The notes beneath the pieces are model-generated. The model worked only from the letters and a program-made list of their open reading frames with translations. It did no database searches and had not been told where the DNA came from. DNA of 29,268 nt from SURF-24 sp964537965 (GTDB taxonomy: Bacteria; Bacteroidota; Ignavibacteria; Ignavibacteriales; SURF-24): positions 1-29,268 of the forward strand of contig CAZIDB010000031.1 of assembly GCA_964537965.1 (NCBI GenBank), written 5' to 3'. Position numbers and translations under genes: made by a program. Below are positions 1 through 7,977 of this stretch, piece by piece; the first letter of the stretch is position 1, and every line of letters begins with the position of its first letter.

Positions 1-947
1 TTCCCTGCTGCTGCAGTTTTATCTTTATAAGAATATTCTTTGGGAGAGTTGCTGTTACCGCTTCCGTTTACAAATCCAATTTTTTCCCATTCTATGCCGA
101 GCGAAGTCGAGGCACGTTCTACATTAAATCCGTAATTATTAACTTCAGTATCTGTTTTCCAGTTAAGGTTAATTTCATTTCCAATTATATTGGCAGTGAA
201 AGAGGTTAGTTCGACAGGAAGAGGATAATTTAATCCACCATTATTTGAATAGTTTAATGTTATTAGGTCGGCATCACTATGATTAGGTTCATCAACTGTT
301 GTTGTCAATACATAATAAGAATTCGACGATGTTCCAATAATGTCAGATGCTGGAATATCAGCAAACCAATTAGTACCAGATCCATATGCTTTTACAAATA
401 AAGATGATACCCAATTATCTTTAGTATATCGTACATAAATAATTTCTTCAGAACAAGGGATTGAACTAGTAATAATATTTACTTTAACAGCTATTCCAAG
501 ACCCGAATAATTATCAGTTACATTTAAGATACTTATAGGGTAAGCACTTGTTTCCATAACAATAGCAGAACTATTAGCATAACCATTATCTTTCAAACGA
601 AAAGTATAATATTTCCCATTTTTGACACCATCACTGATACAGTTATTATTGCCACCATAGTTAGAGTGCCATATATATGTATTTACAGTATTTTTATTGG
701 CTATCACATCATTCCACTTATTATAATAACCCGAGTTTTGAAATAGCCATGCTGCGTTTGAGTAATCACCACTTGCTTGAATAGTAACATTCCAATAAAC
801 AGCACCCCCTAACGATTGACTTGTCATTGAGTGAACGGAGCCCCAATTCCCATCAATTTGACCAACTACATATAGATCGGGTAACCCGGGATAAACTACA
901 ACAATAGGTAAGAAGAAAAACAATAATAAGTAAATAACCTTTTTCAT
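1..947 (-). CDS. Secreted multi-domain protein, probable type IX secretion cargo (3' truncated by window edge)
   Basis: The ATG at 947-945 opens a frame of 315 codons that reaches the left edge without a stop. The first ~19 residues (MKKVIYLLLFFFLPIVVV) look like a signal peptide. Residues ~20-150 form an aromatic-rich, probably beta-structured region opening with a VVGQIDGNW stretch; residues ~150-240 look like a second beta sandwich. LPVELTSFTA begins at residue 243, followed by a fibronectin III-like stretch (NLNWKTDTEVNNYGFNVERA). In Bacteroidetes and Ignavibacteria this linker typically precedes the C-terminal sorting signal of T9SS proteins; that signal would lie outside the window. A GAGGGG Shine-Dalgarno site sits just before the ATG and a strong sigma70-like promoter lies upstream. 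The N-terminal region suggests carbohydrate or surface binding, but I cannot name the family. No catalytic motif is visible. Confidence 0.75.
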   Translation of the reverse strand, partial: MKKVIYLLLFFFLPIVVVYPGLPDLYVVGQIDGNWGSVHSMTSQSLGGAVYWNVTIQASGDYSNAAWLFQNSGYYNKWNDVIANKNTVNTYIWHSNYGGNNNCISDGVKNGKYYTFRLKDNGYANSSAIVMETSAYPISILNVTDNYSGLGIAVKVNIITSSIPCSEEIIYVRYTKDNWVSSLFVKAYGSGTNWFADIPASDIIGTSSNSYYVLTTTVDEPNHSDADLITLNYSNNGGLNYPLPVELTSFTANIIGNEINLNWKTDTEVNNYGFNVERASTSLGIEWEKIGFVNGSGNSNSPKEYSYKDKTAAAG

Positions 948-1016
948 AAACCCCTCACGAGTTTAGTAATTTATATGTAGAGACCTCTTAACCAAAAAGG
1001 AAAAATATTGGGAAAG

Positions 1017-1045
1017 ATTTTAGAGAAATTGGACAAAAATGTCAA
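1017..1045 (-). promoter_or_regulatory. Sigma70-like promoter of the secreted-protein gene
   Basis: On the minus strand TTGACA (1045-1040) is followed after exactly 17 bases by TAAAAT (1022-1017). That is a perfect -35, a 5/6 -10 and ideal spacing. Transcription would begin near 1010, leaving a leader of about 60 bases before the ATG at 947. Sequence match only. Confidence 0.6.
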
Positions 1046-1122
1046 GTATTATCTTTTAATTGTTACAGACAACAAGAGTTGCACAAAGTAACACAAAGGG
1101 CTCAAAAGGTTTCACTAAGTGT

Positions 1123-2772
1123 TTACTTGTAAATTATTTCTCCGTCAAATACTGTCATAACAACTTTAATGTCTTTTATCTTAACTGGATTGATAGTTAA
1201 AATATCATTACTTAAAACTACAAAGTCTGCAAGCTTGCCAACCTCAATGCTGCCTTTAATATTTTCTTCAAATGAAGCATAAGCATTATTAATTGTATAG
1301 CACTTAATTGCATCTTCAACAGATATTTTTTGCTCGGCAATCCAGCCATCAGGATTTTTATTATCCAGCGTTCTTCTTGTTACTGCCGCATAAATACCAA
1401 GAATTGCATTCAACGGTGCAACAGACCAGTCGCTGCCAAAACATAACTTAACACCCTTTTCAATAAATGATTTGAAAGGATAAGTGTATTGCAATCTTTC
1501 TTTTCCAATTCTTTTTTCTGCCCAGCAGCCATCATCAATTGCGTGATATGGTTGTGCAGAAGCAATCACATCTATTTTCGCAAAACGATCAACATCTCCC
1601 GGCAAAATATGCTGTGCATGCTCTATTCTGAATCTTCTGTCCCAAACAGGATTTGTCTTCACAATATCTTCAAACATATTAAGCATCAGGGCATTGGCGC
1701 TATCGCCAATAGCATGAATACAAAGCTGGAGTTTAGCTTCATCGGCAGCCAGAGACCATTTTTTTAAACTGCCGTCTGTAACAATATCCATAGCAAGACC
1801 TACGTTACCCGGTTCGCCTTCATAAGGTTCATAGAACAATGCGGTGCTTGATCCAAGCGAGCCATCCGCAAAAGCTTTTAATGAACCAAGCTTTAACTTT
1901 TCACTTCCCATTCCATATTGAATTCCAAGTCTGATCAGGTTATCACTATCAGCAATGGGCAGACGTGTATAAATTCTGCAGGTTAATTTATTCTCCTGTT
2001 CAAATTTCTGGTAAACTTTAAGATCATTTTTATAAGTGATATCCTGAACTGAAGTAAATCCGTTTTTCTTTGCTTCATTTAGCGCTGCCGTAAAAGCCTT
2101 TTCATATTCCTCTTCGGAAGAAGCAGGTACAATTGAATAAACAAGACTCATTGCATTATCTTTTAACATTCCGGTCGGTTCACCTGTTACAGGATCTTTT
2201 ACTATCAAACCACCGTCTGGACTTGGTGTATCTTTTTTTATGCCGGCAAGTTTTAACGCATATGAATTAGCAAGTCCCATGTGTCCATCAAAACGGGAAA
2301 CGAAGATTGGAGTATTTTGAGAAAAATCATCAATCCATTCTTTATGCGGAAGATCTTTCACTTCCCATGCTTCGTGGTCCCAGTCTCCGCCTGTGATCCA
2401 TTTACTTTCGTTCTTGGAAACATACTCTTTTAAAATATCTTTAAATTCTTTGGTCGATTTGGCTACACGCAAATCTATTCCAAGCAACTGAAATCCGCCG
2501 CTTATAAAATGAACGTGATTATCTATAAAGCCGGGCAGCATTAATTTTCCGTTAAGATCAATCACCTCCGTATTATCATCAATATAGGATTTTGCTTCTT
2601 TATTGCTTCCTACGAATAAAATCTTATTGCCGTTAATAACAACAGCTTCAGCATAAGATTTATCCGGATCAACCGTATAAATCTTGCCATTGATAAAAGC
2701 TTTTTTATTAACCTGTAAATTCATGTTTGTAATCATTATAAATCCGGCTATTAATAAAAAGATGAATTTCAT
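1123..2772 (-). CDS. Exported amidohydrolase, YtcJ-like (Amidohydro_3 family)
   Basis: 549 aa, normal for YtcJ-type metal-dependent amidohydrolases. The N-terminus (MKFIFLLIAGFIMITNMN) is a hydrophobic export signal or membrane anchor. The composite beta domain at residues ~24-80 (FINGKIYTVDP, VIDLNGKLMLPGFID) leads into the HxH metal-binding motif, His86 and His88 in DNHVH. Further family landmarks are GGDWDHEAW, the metal/catalytic HAIGDSA, RIEHAQH, and the Asp in CFGSDWSVAP near the C-terminus. The family hydrolyses C-N bonds in varied substrates; the substrate here cannot be read from sequence. It stands alone, divergent from the dCMP deaminase, with its own promoter. A hydrophobic leader is less usual for YtcJ proteins and suggests periplasmic action. 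Confidence 0.85.
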   Translation of the reverse strand: MKFIFLLIAGFIMITNMNLQVNKKAFINGKIYTVDPDKSYAEAVVINGNKILFVGSNKEAKSYIDDNTEVIDLNGKLMLPGFIDNHVHFISGGFQLLGIDLRVAKSTKEFKDILKEYVSKNESKWITGGDWDHEAWEVKDLPHKEWIDDFSQNTPIFVSRFDGHMGLANSYALKLAGIKKDTPSPDGGLIVKDPVTGEPTGMLKDNAMSLVYSIVPASSEEEYEKAFTAALNEAKKNGFTSVQDITYKNDLKVYQKFEQENKLTCRIYTRLPIADSDNLIRLGIQYGMGSEKLKLGSLKAFADGSLGSSTALFYEPYEGEPGNVGLAMDIVTDGSLKKWSLAADEAKLQLCIHAIGDSANALMLNMFEDIVKTNPVWDRRFRIEHAQHILPGDVDRFAKIDVIASAQPYHAIDDGCWAEKRIGKERLQYTYPFKSFIEKGVKLCFGSDWSVAPLNAILGIYAAVTRRTLDNKNPDGWIAEQKISVEDAIKCYTINNAYASFEENIKGSIEVGKLADFVVLSNDILTINPVKIKDIKVVMTVFDGEIIYK

Positions 2773-2798
2773 TTTACATCTGCTTAATTATTGGCTGC

Positions 2799-2828
2799 AA
2801 TATACAAAACTTAAGTTAGACTTTTCAA
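2799..2828 (-). promoter_or_regulatory. Candidate sigma70-like promoter for the amidohydrolase
   Basis: On the minus strand TTGAAA (2828-2823), an 18-base spacer and TATATT (2804-2799) sit upstream of the ATG at 2772. Each hexamer matches 5 of 6 consensus bases. The predicted leader is about 20 bases. Confidence 0.45.
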
Positions 2829-2889
2829 AAAGAAAACTAAATCTTTATTTTTGAAACAAGTATTTACAAAATTCATTCTGAGAGGAATA

Positions 2890-3393
2890 ATGCAAAAGAC
2901 AAAGAAACATCGCCCGTCGTGGGATAATTATTTTTTAAAACTTGCAATGCTTGTATCCGAAAGATCAACCTGCCCGCGTATGCACTGCGGATGCGTTCTT
3001 GTAAGAGACAAACAAATACTTTCAACCGGATATAACGGCTCCATTCCCGGCGATGTTCATTGTGAAGATGAAGGCTGCCTTGTTGTTGATAACCATTGTA
3101 TAAGAACTGTTCACGCTGAAATAAATGCAATTACTCAATGCTCAATTAGAGGAACAAGTACAGTTGGAGCTACTGCTTATGTGACTAATATGCCCTGTAC
3201 AAATTGTGCCAAAGCGTTAATTGCAGCACGAATAAAAGAAGTAATTATCTTCTCGGAATACCACGATACAATGGCAGAAAGATTTTTTGAGGTGGCAGGT
3301 GTTCCGGTTAAAAGATTAAAAATACCGTCAAGAAAAATTGAATATGATCTTAAAAATTACTCATCAGCAAAAAAGACCGAGAAGAGCAAGTAG
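2890..3393 (+). CDS. dCMP deaminase family protein (ComEB-like cytidine/deoxycytidylate deaminase)
   Basis: 167 aa from the ATG at 2890. This start is preferred over an in-frame TTG at 2851 because AGAGG (2881-2885) lies just upstream. The catalytic zinc site is complete: His75-Ala-Glu77 and PCTNC (Cys103, Cys106). The N-terminal Cys/His-rich stretch (CPRMHCGCVLV, then STGYNGSIPG and HCEDEGC) matches the extra zinc/structural region of dCMP deaminases. The enzyme converts dCMP to dUMP, feeding dTMP synthesis in the cytosol. ComEB members have the same architecture. The gene is monocistronic-looking, divergent from the amidohydrolase, with about 100 bases to ppk. The C-terminus is lysine/serine-rich and probably disordered. 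Strict dCMP specificity is inferred. Confidence 0.88.
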   Translation: MQKTKKHRPSWDNYFLKLAMLVSERSTCPRMHCGCVLVRDKQILSTGYNGSIPGDVHCEDEGCLVVDNHCIRTVHAEINAITQCSIRGTSTVGATAYVTNMPCTNCAKALIAARIKEVIIFSEYHDTMAERFFEVAGVPVKRLKIPSRKIEYDLKNYSSAKKTEKSK

Positions 3394-3444
3394 AATTTTT
3401 GCTACTCATAGTTTTGGGATTTTAACTGTATAATCTGTTCAGGA

Positions 3445-3476
3445 TTTCTAATTATTACAGAAAAGATTTATATTTG
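3445..3476 (+). promoter_or_regulatory. Candidate promoter of ppk
   Basis: TATATTTG at 3469-3476 fits both a sigma70 -10 (TATATT) and the Bacteroidetes -7 box (TAnnTTTG). The -35 side (TTTCTA, 3445-3450, 18-base spacer) is weak. If real, the TTG at 3474 lies inside the promoter, supporting the ATG at 3495 as the ppk start. Confidence 0.3.
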
Positions 3477-3494
3477 CAAAAAAAACGGCGCATT

Positions 3495-5621
3495 ATGCCT
3501 TACAAAGAAATATTAAAGAAGTATAATCTTCCCCAGAATTTTATTAACAGGGAACTAAGCTGGCTTGAGTTTAACAGAAGAGTTTTGGAAGAAGCTTTAA
3601 ATCCGGAACTTCCACTTTTAGATAAAGTTAAATTCATTTCTATTTTCAGTTCAAACTTAGATGAATTTTTTATGATTCGCGTCTCAGGTTTAAAGGGACA
3701 GATTGCAGCAAACGTAATCGAACCTTCGTTGGATGGGCTTACCCCAATTGAACAACTTAAAAAAGTTGAAAAAGAAATCCAGCCGATGCTTCAGCAGATT
3801 ATTGATTTCTGGAAAACCGAAATCGTTCCCGAATTGAAAAAGAATAAAATTTTCGTCTGTGAGTTTGATGAATTAGATGAAACCGAAAAAGAACGTCTGA
3901 ATGAATATTTCAGGAAAGAGATTTTCCCAGTATTAACTCCTCTGGCTTTTGACCCGGGCAGACCCTTCCCATATATCTCAAATCTTAGTTTAAGCCTTGC
4001 CGTACTTGTTAAAAAACCCAACGGCGAAAAACATTTTGCCCGTGTTAAAGTGCCAAGCATTTTACCACGACTCATGCCCATCAGCGATATTATTAATAAC
4101 GATAAGCATAAACGGAACGGTAACGGTTCTGTTAAATATATCTGGCTTGGCAGTTTGATTAAAAGGAATCTGCATCTCCTCTTCCCTGCAATGGAAATAA
4201 TGGAAGCCCATCGCTTCAGGGTTACAAGAGATACAGACCTCGAACTTCAGGAAGATGAAGCAGATGACCTGTTGCAGGTAATTGAAGAAACTATTAAGCA
4301 GCGCAGGTTTGGTACTGTTGTAAGGCTGGAAGTTGAAAGCACTATGCCTGATTTTATAGTTGATACACTTGTTGAAAATCTTCAGATTACAAGAAATGAT
4401 GTTCATATAATTGATGGACCGCTTGGACTTAGCGATGTAATGAAATTGTATGAACTGCCGATGCATGATCTTAAGGAAAAACCTTATCATCCAGTTGTAC
4501 CTAAAATATTTGAAGAAGAAGAGAATGTTTTTACACTTATAAAACAGCGTGATGTTCTGATTCACCATCCTTTTCAATCATTTAATCCCGTTATTGATTT
4601 TATTAATACTGCAAGTAAAGATCCTGATGTATTAACAATCAAACAAACTTTATACAGGGTTGGCTCTAATTCACCCGTTGTAAAAGCTTTAATAGAAGCA
4701 GCGGAATTAGGCAAACAAGTTGCTGTACTGGTTGAACTGAAAGCAAGGTTCGATGAGGAAAATAACATCTACTGGGCGCGTGAACTTGAAAAGGTTGGCG
4801 TTCATGTTGTTTATGGTTTAATAGGACTGAAAACTCATGCTAAAATGACCCTGGTTGTTAGAAAAGAAATTGACGGAGTTAAAAGATACGTTCACCTCGG
4901 AACAGGCAATTACAATTCAACTACTGCAAAAATTTATACCGACCTTGGATTGTTTACTTCAGATGAAGATATATGCGCAGACGTTTCAGATATTTTCAAT
5001 TATCTTACCGGTTATTCCGAGCAGAAAGAATTTAAAAAACTTCTTGTTGCGCCTATTTCAATGAAGGAAAAATTCTTAAAGAAAATTTACAGGGAGATTG
5101 ATAATGTAAAAGCCGGGGAGAAGGGTCATTTAATTTTCAAAATGAATTCCCTGGTTGATCCGGATATTATTGCAGCTTTGTACGAAGCTTCAAATAACGG
5201 CGTTATTATCGACCTGATTGTAAGAGGTATTTGCTGCCTTGTTCCCGGTGTACCCGGTTTAAGCGAGAACATAAAAGTTATAAGTATAGTTGGAAGATAT
5301 CTTGAACATAGCAGAGTATATTATTTCTATAATAAAGGCAAAGAAGAAATTTATTTAAGCAGCGCCGACCTGATGACAAGAAATCTTGAGAGAAGAGTCG
5401 AGATTGCTTTTCCTATTGAAGATGATAAAATAAAAAATCACCTGATGAAAACACTGCTTCATGTTTCTTTTAAGGATAATGAAAAAGCAAGACTACTTAA
5501 ACAGGATGGGACTTACGCACGTATTGAGCGGGCACCCGATTCAAAAATTATAAATTCCCAGGAATGGTTAATGAATTTTGCAATCAAGGAAAACGTAAAA
5601 AAGAACAAACAGAAGATATAA
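3495..5621 (+). CDS. ppk1: Polyphosphate kinase 1
   Basis: 708 aa from the ATG at 3495, typical for PPK1. It transfers the ATP gamma-phosphate reversibly to long-chain polyphosphate through a phosphohistidine. Domains in order: N-terminal (FINRELSWLEFNRRVLEEA, residues ~15-35), head domain, and two phospholipase D-like catalytic domains. The autophosphorylated His is His448 in GLKTHAKM and the second catalytic His is His605 in LEHSRVYYF, equivalent to His435 and His592 of the E. coli enzyme. YVHLGTGNYN and YLSSADLMTRNLERRVE are further family signatures. An in-frame TTG lies 21 bases upstream but has no ribosome site and falls in a promoter-like element. No ppx or phoU lies beside it, so regulation is not evident here. 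Confidence 0.96.
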   Translation: MPYKEILKKYNLPQNFINRELSWLEFNRRVLEEALNPELPLLDKVKFISIFSSNLDEFFMIRVSGLKGQIAANVIEPSLDGLTPIEQLKKVEKEIQPMLQQIIDFWKTEIVPELKKNKIFVCEFDELDETEKERLNEYFRKEIFPVLTPLAFDPGRPFPYISNLSLSLAVLVKKPNGEKHFARVKVPSILPRLMPISDIINNDKHKRNGNGSVKYIWLGSLIKRNLHLLFPAMEIMEAHRFRVTRDTDLELQEDEADDLLQVIEETIKQRRFGTVVRLEVESTMPDFIVDTLVENLQITRNDVHIIDGPLGLSDVMKLYELPMHDLKEKPYHPVVPKIFEEEENVFTLIKQRDVLIHHPFQSFNPVIDFINTASKDPDVLTIKQTLYRVGSNSPVVKALIEAAELGKQVAVLVELKARFDEENNIYWARELEKVGVHVVYGLIGLKTHAKMTLVVRKEIDGVKRYVHLGTGNYNSTTAKIYTDLGLFTSDEDICADVSDIFNYLTGYSEQKEFKKLLVAPISMKEKFLKKIYREIDNVKAGEKGHLIFKMNSLVDPDIIAALYEASNNGVIIDLIVRGICCLVPGVPGLSENIKVISIVGRYLEHSRVYYFYNKGKEEIYLSSADLMTRNLERRVEIAFPIEDDKIKNHLMKTLLHVSFKDNEKARLLKQDGTYARIERAPDSKIINSQEWLMNFAIKENVKKNKQKI

Positions 5622-5700
5622 AATTAGCCATTTTAATATTGAACCCCGTTTGCTATCCTTGTGTTTTCAATTTTAATAAAGTCTATAAACCGGAGGTATA

Positions 5701-6807
5701 ATGTCCAAAATATCAAATAATGATATTCTTAACGCTTTAAAGAATGTGTATGATCCTGACCTGAGAAAAGATTTGGTTACTTTAGGAATGATTAAAGATG
5801 TAAAAATTGATGGCAATGATATTTCCTTTTCAGTTGAATTAACAACTCCTGCATGTCCTATGAAAGACAAAATTAAAAGCGATTGTTTTGATGCAATTAA
5901 AAAAGATATTCCCCAGGCTGGAAAAATAACAATCAATATGACGTCAAATGTAAAATCCCATATGAATGAAAAAAAAGAATTAATTCTGCCTAAAGTAAAA
6001 AACACAATTGCAGTTGCAAGCGGTAAAGGCGGAGTTGGAAAAAGTACTGTTGCGGTAAATCTTGCAGTAGCTTTAGCAAAGGATGGAGCAAAAGTTGGTA
6101 TTCTGGATGCTGATATTTATGGTCCAAGTATTCCTCTTATGCTTGGAATAAATGATAAACCTAAAGTTTACCAGGATAAAGATCTCGGGAAAATTGTTCC
6201 ACTGGAAAAATTCGGTTTAAAAATTATGTCAATTGGTTTTCTTGTTGATGACCAGACGCCGGTTATCTGGCGTGGACCAATGGCAAGCGGAGCAGTAAAA
6301 CAATTTATGTCTGATGTTAACTGGGGAGAATTGGATTACCTTATTTTTGATTTACCTCCCGGAACAGGTGATATTCAGTTAACACTTGTACAAACTATTC
6401 CTTTAACAGGCGCTGTTATTGTTACTACACCACAGGAAGTTTCACTTGTTGATGCAAGAAAAGGTCTTTTAATGTTCGATAAAGTTAATGTTCCGGTGTT
6501 TGGTATTGTCGAGAATATGAGTTATTTTTTGGCACTTGATACAGGCAACAGGTACGATATTTTTGGTAACGGCGGTGGATTAAAACTTGCCACAGAAAAC
6601 AATATTGAATTTTTAGGTGGAATTCCGATTGATCCGAGAATAAGAATTGGCGGAGACACCGGGAAACCAATCGTTTATGATTTACCAGATACTGAATACG
6701 CACAGATTATTCAGGAAATATCCAGAAAATTAGCTGCACAAATCAGCATCCATTTAATATCCAAAGCGGCTAAAAAAGTAGAAATATCACTTGGAAACGA
6801 GAATTAA
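5701..6807 (+). CDS. mrp: Mrp/ApbC-type P-loop ATPase, Fe-S carrier family, without the CXXC motif
   Basis: 368 aa. The N-terminal MIP18/DUF59 domain (residues ~5-90, with YDPDLRKDLVTLGMI and TTPACPMKD) is followed by a ParA/MinD-like NTPase domain with the deviant Walker A GKGGVGKS at residues 108-115 and DLPPGTGD as switch II. Family members bind and deliver Fe-S clusters, the cluster being held by a CXXC after the VENMSYF motif. Here that place reads FLALDTGNRYDIFG (residues 276-289) with no cysteine, as I recall for Bacteroidetes homologues. GGAGG at 5692-5696 fixes the start. The nfu gene follows after 18 bases, so the two are probably co-transcribed and both concern cluster delivery. 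Whether this protein itself carries a cluster is open. Confidence 0.92.
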   Translation: MSKISNNDILNALKNVYDPDLRKDLVTLGMIKDVKIDGNDISFSVELTTPACPMKDKIKSDCFDAIKKDIPQAGKITINMTSNVKSHMNEKKELILPKVKNTIAVASGKGGVGKSTVAVNLAVALAKDGAKVGILDADIYGPSIPLMLGINDKPKVYQDKDLGKIVPLEKFGLKIMSIGFLVDDQTPVIWRGPMASGAVKQFMSDVNWGELDYLIFDLPPGTGDIQLTLVQTIPLTGAVIVTTPQEVSLVDARKGLLMFDKVNVPVFGIVENMSYFLALDTGNRYDIFGNGGGLKLATENNIEFLGGIPIDPRIRIGGDTGKPIVYDLPDTEYAQIIQEISRKLAAQISIHLISKAAKKVEISLGNEN

Positions 6808-6825
6808 TTTACAGGTCTATTATTT

Positions 6826-7053
6826 ATGGAAGAAAAAGTATTAAAGGCGTTGGAATCCATCCGGCCTTATCTGCAGGCTGATGGAGGCGACGTTGAACTG
6901 ATAAAAGTTACACCGGAAGGAATTGTTGAAGTTAAATTAACCGGCGCCTGCGGAAATTGCCCCATGTCTCAAATGACTTTACGCGCCGGAGTTGAACGCG
7001 CAATAATCCGTGAAGTACCCGGAGTTCGTAGAGTTGAAGCTGTAAACGGATAA
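6826..7053 (+). CDS. NifU C-terminal-domain (Nfu-type) Fe-S scaffold/carrier
   Basis: 75 aa, a stand-alone Nfu domain. It has the opening EEKVLKALESIRPYLQADGG and the cluster-binding CGNC at residues 42-45, with GNCPMSQMTL as the family pattern. The two cysteines of a dimer hold a [4Fe-4S] cluster for handover to apo-proteins in the cytosol. It lies 18 bases after mrp and 33 bases before tpiA, with no terminator between. Its intact CXXC contrasts with the missing one in the neighbouring Mrp. Confidence 0.92.
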   Translation: MEEKVLKALESIRPYLQADGGDVELIKVTPEGIVEVKLTGACGNCPMSQMTLRAGVERAIIREVPGVRRVEAVNG

Positions 7054-7086
7054 TTATTAAATATATATTTTCAACTGAGAGGAAAA

Positions 7087-7842
7087 ATGCGAAGAAAAAT
7101 TATTGCCGGAAACTGGAAGATGTTTAACAATCTGTCTGAAACGGTAAAACTTATTGATGAACTTAAAACCAAAATTAATAATGAAGCTTTGAATTGCGAT
7201 GTAATTGTTTGCCCGCCATTTACTTCACTTGAAACTGCCGACAGAACCATTAAAGGCTCTGTAATAAAACTTGGCGCGCAGAATATGTATTTTGAAGAGA
7301 ACGGCGCTTACACCGGTGAAGTTTCTGCAAGTATGCTTAAAAGTACCGGATGCGAATTTGTTATACTCGGCCATTCCGAAAGAAGAACTATCTTTAAAGA
7401 AAGCGATGAGTTGATTAACAAAAAAATTAAAAAAGCACTCGCTTCAGGTTTGAAACCAATATTCTGTATTGGTGAAACTTTGCAGGAACGCGAAGAAGGA
7501 ATTACTGAGAAAGTAGTTAAAACTCAGGTTGTTAACGGATTGAAAGACATATCTGCCGAGGATATGGGAAAAATTATTGTTGCCTATGAACCTGTTTGGG
7601 CAATTGGCACCGGAAAAACTGCAACCCCGGACCAGGCACAGGAAGTTCATTCGGTCATCAGAAATTTAATTGCCGAGTTATATTCAAAAGAAGTTGCCAA
7701 TAATCTTGTTATTCAGTATGGCGGAAGTGTTAAACCCGATAACGCAGCCCAGTTATTGTCCCAACCGGACATTGACGGTGCTCTTGTTGGCGGAGCCTGC
7801 CTTAAAGCTGATTCATTTTTTGCAATTATTAAAGCTGCTTAG
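7087..7842 (+). CDS. tpiA: Triosephosphate isomerase
   Basis: 251 aa, the usual length. It interconverts dihydroxyacetone phosphate and glyceraldehyde 3-phosphate in glycolysis/gluconeogenesis. The active site is complete: Asn9 and Lys11 in AGNWKM, the electrophile His96 in GHSERR, the general base Glu168 in AYEPVWAIGTGKTA, and the phosphate-binding loop IQYGGSVKPDN near the C-terminus. GAGAGG at 7077-7082 gives a clear ribosome site. It is the last gene of the mrp-nfu-tpiA group; a hairpin terminator follows the stop codon directly. Confidence 0.97.
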   Translation: MRRKIIAGNWKMFNNLSETVKLIDELKTKINNEALNCDVIVCPPFTSLETADRTIKGSVIKLGAQNMYFEENGAYTGEVSASMLKSTGCEFVILGHSERRTIFKESDELINKKIKKALASGLKPIFCIGETLQEREEGITEKVVKTQVVNGLKDISAEDMGKIIVAYEPVWAIGTGKTATPDQAQEVHSVIRNLIAELYSKEVANNLVIQYGGSVKPDNAAQLLSQPDIDGALVGGACLKADSFFAIIKAA

Positions 7843-7847
7843 TTTGT

Positions 7848-7879
7848 ATAAAAGAGGTGGGCTTTGCTCATCTCTTTAT
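7848..7879 (+). terminator. Hairpin terminator after tpiA
   Basis: The arm 7848-7862 pairs with 7866-7879 around a three-base TTT loop: 12 continuous pairs including two G-U, then two A-T pairs beyond a bulged A. The 3' arm ends in CTTTAT, but the following T tract is poor, so termination may be incomplete. Confidence 0.6.
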
Positions 7880-7919
7880 CAAAAACCTCAAAAATTGCCC
7901 GAATTCCTCAATAATCTTA

Positions 7920-7948
7920 TTGATTTGCCCTCTTAAAATTAGTATCTT
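7920..7948 (+). promoter_or_regulatory. Candidate promoter for the GH2-like gene / smc group
   Basis: TTGATT (7920-7925), a 17-base spacer and TATCTT (7943-7948) lie between the tpiA terminator and the next start codon. Each hexamer matches 4 of 6. Position after a terminator is the main support. Confidence 0.33.
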
Positions 7949-7977
7949 TATGGATATTTTTTTAATGATTTTGGTTG

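Noticed and set aside
3380..3412. Hairpin AGTAG/CTACT at the dCMP deaminase stop as a terminator
   Set aside because: A five-pair stem with no poly-T after it is expected by chance in this composition.
4062..4577. Open frame of 171 codons antisense to ppk1
   Set aside because: It lies wholly inside the conserved PPK1 coding sequence, has no recognisable motif, and its composition fits a shadow frame.
5622..5645. AT-rich hairpin after ppk1 as a terminator
   Set aside because: Only about five A-T pairs can form and no T tract follows; too weak to call.
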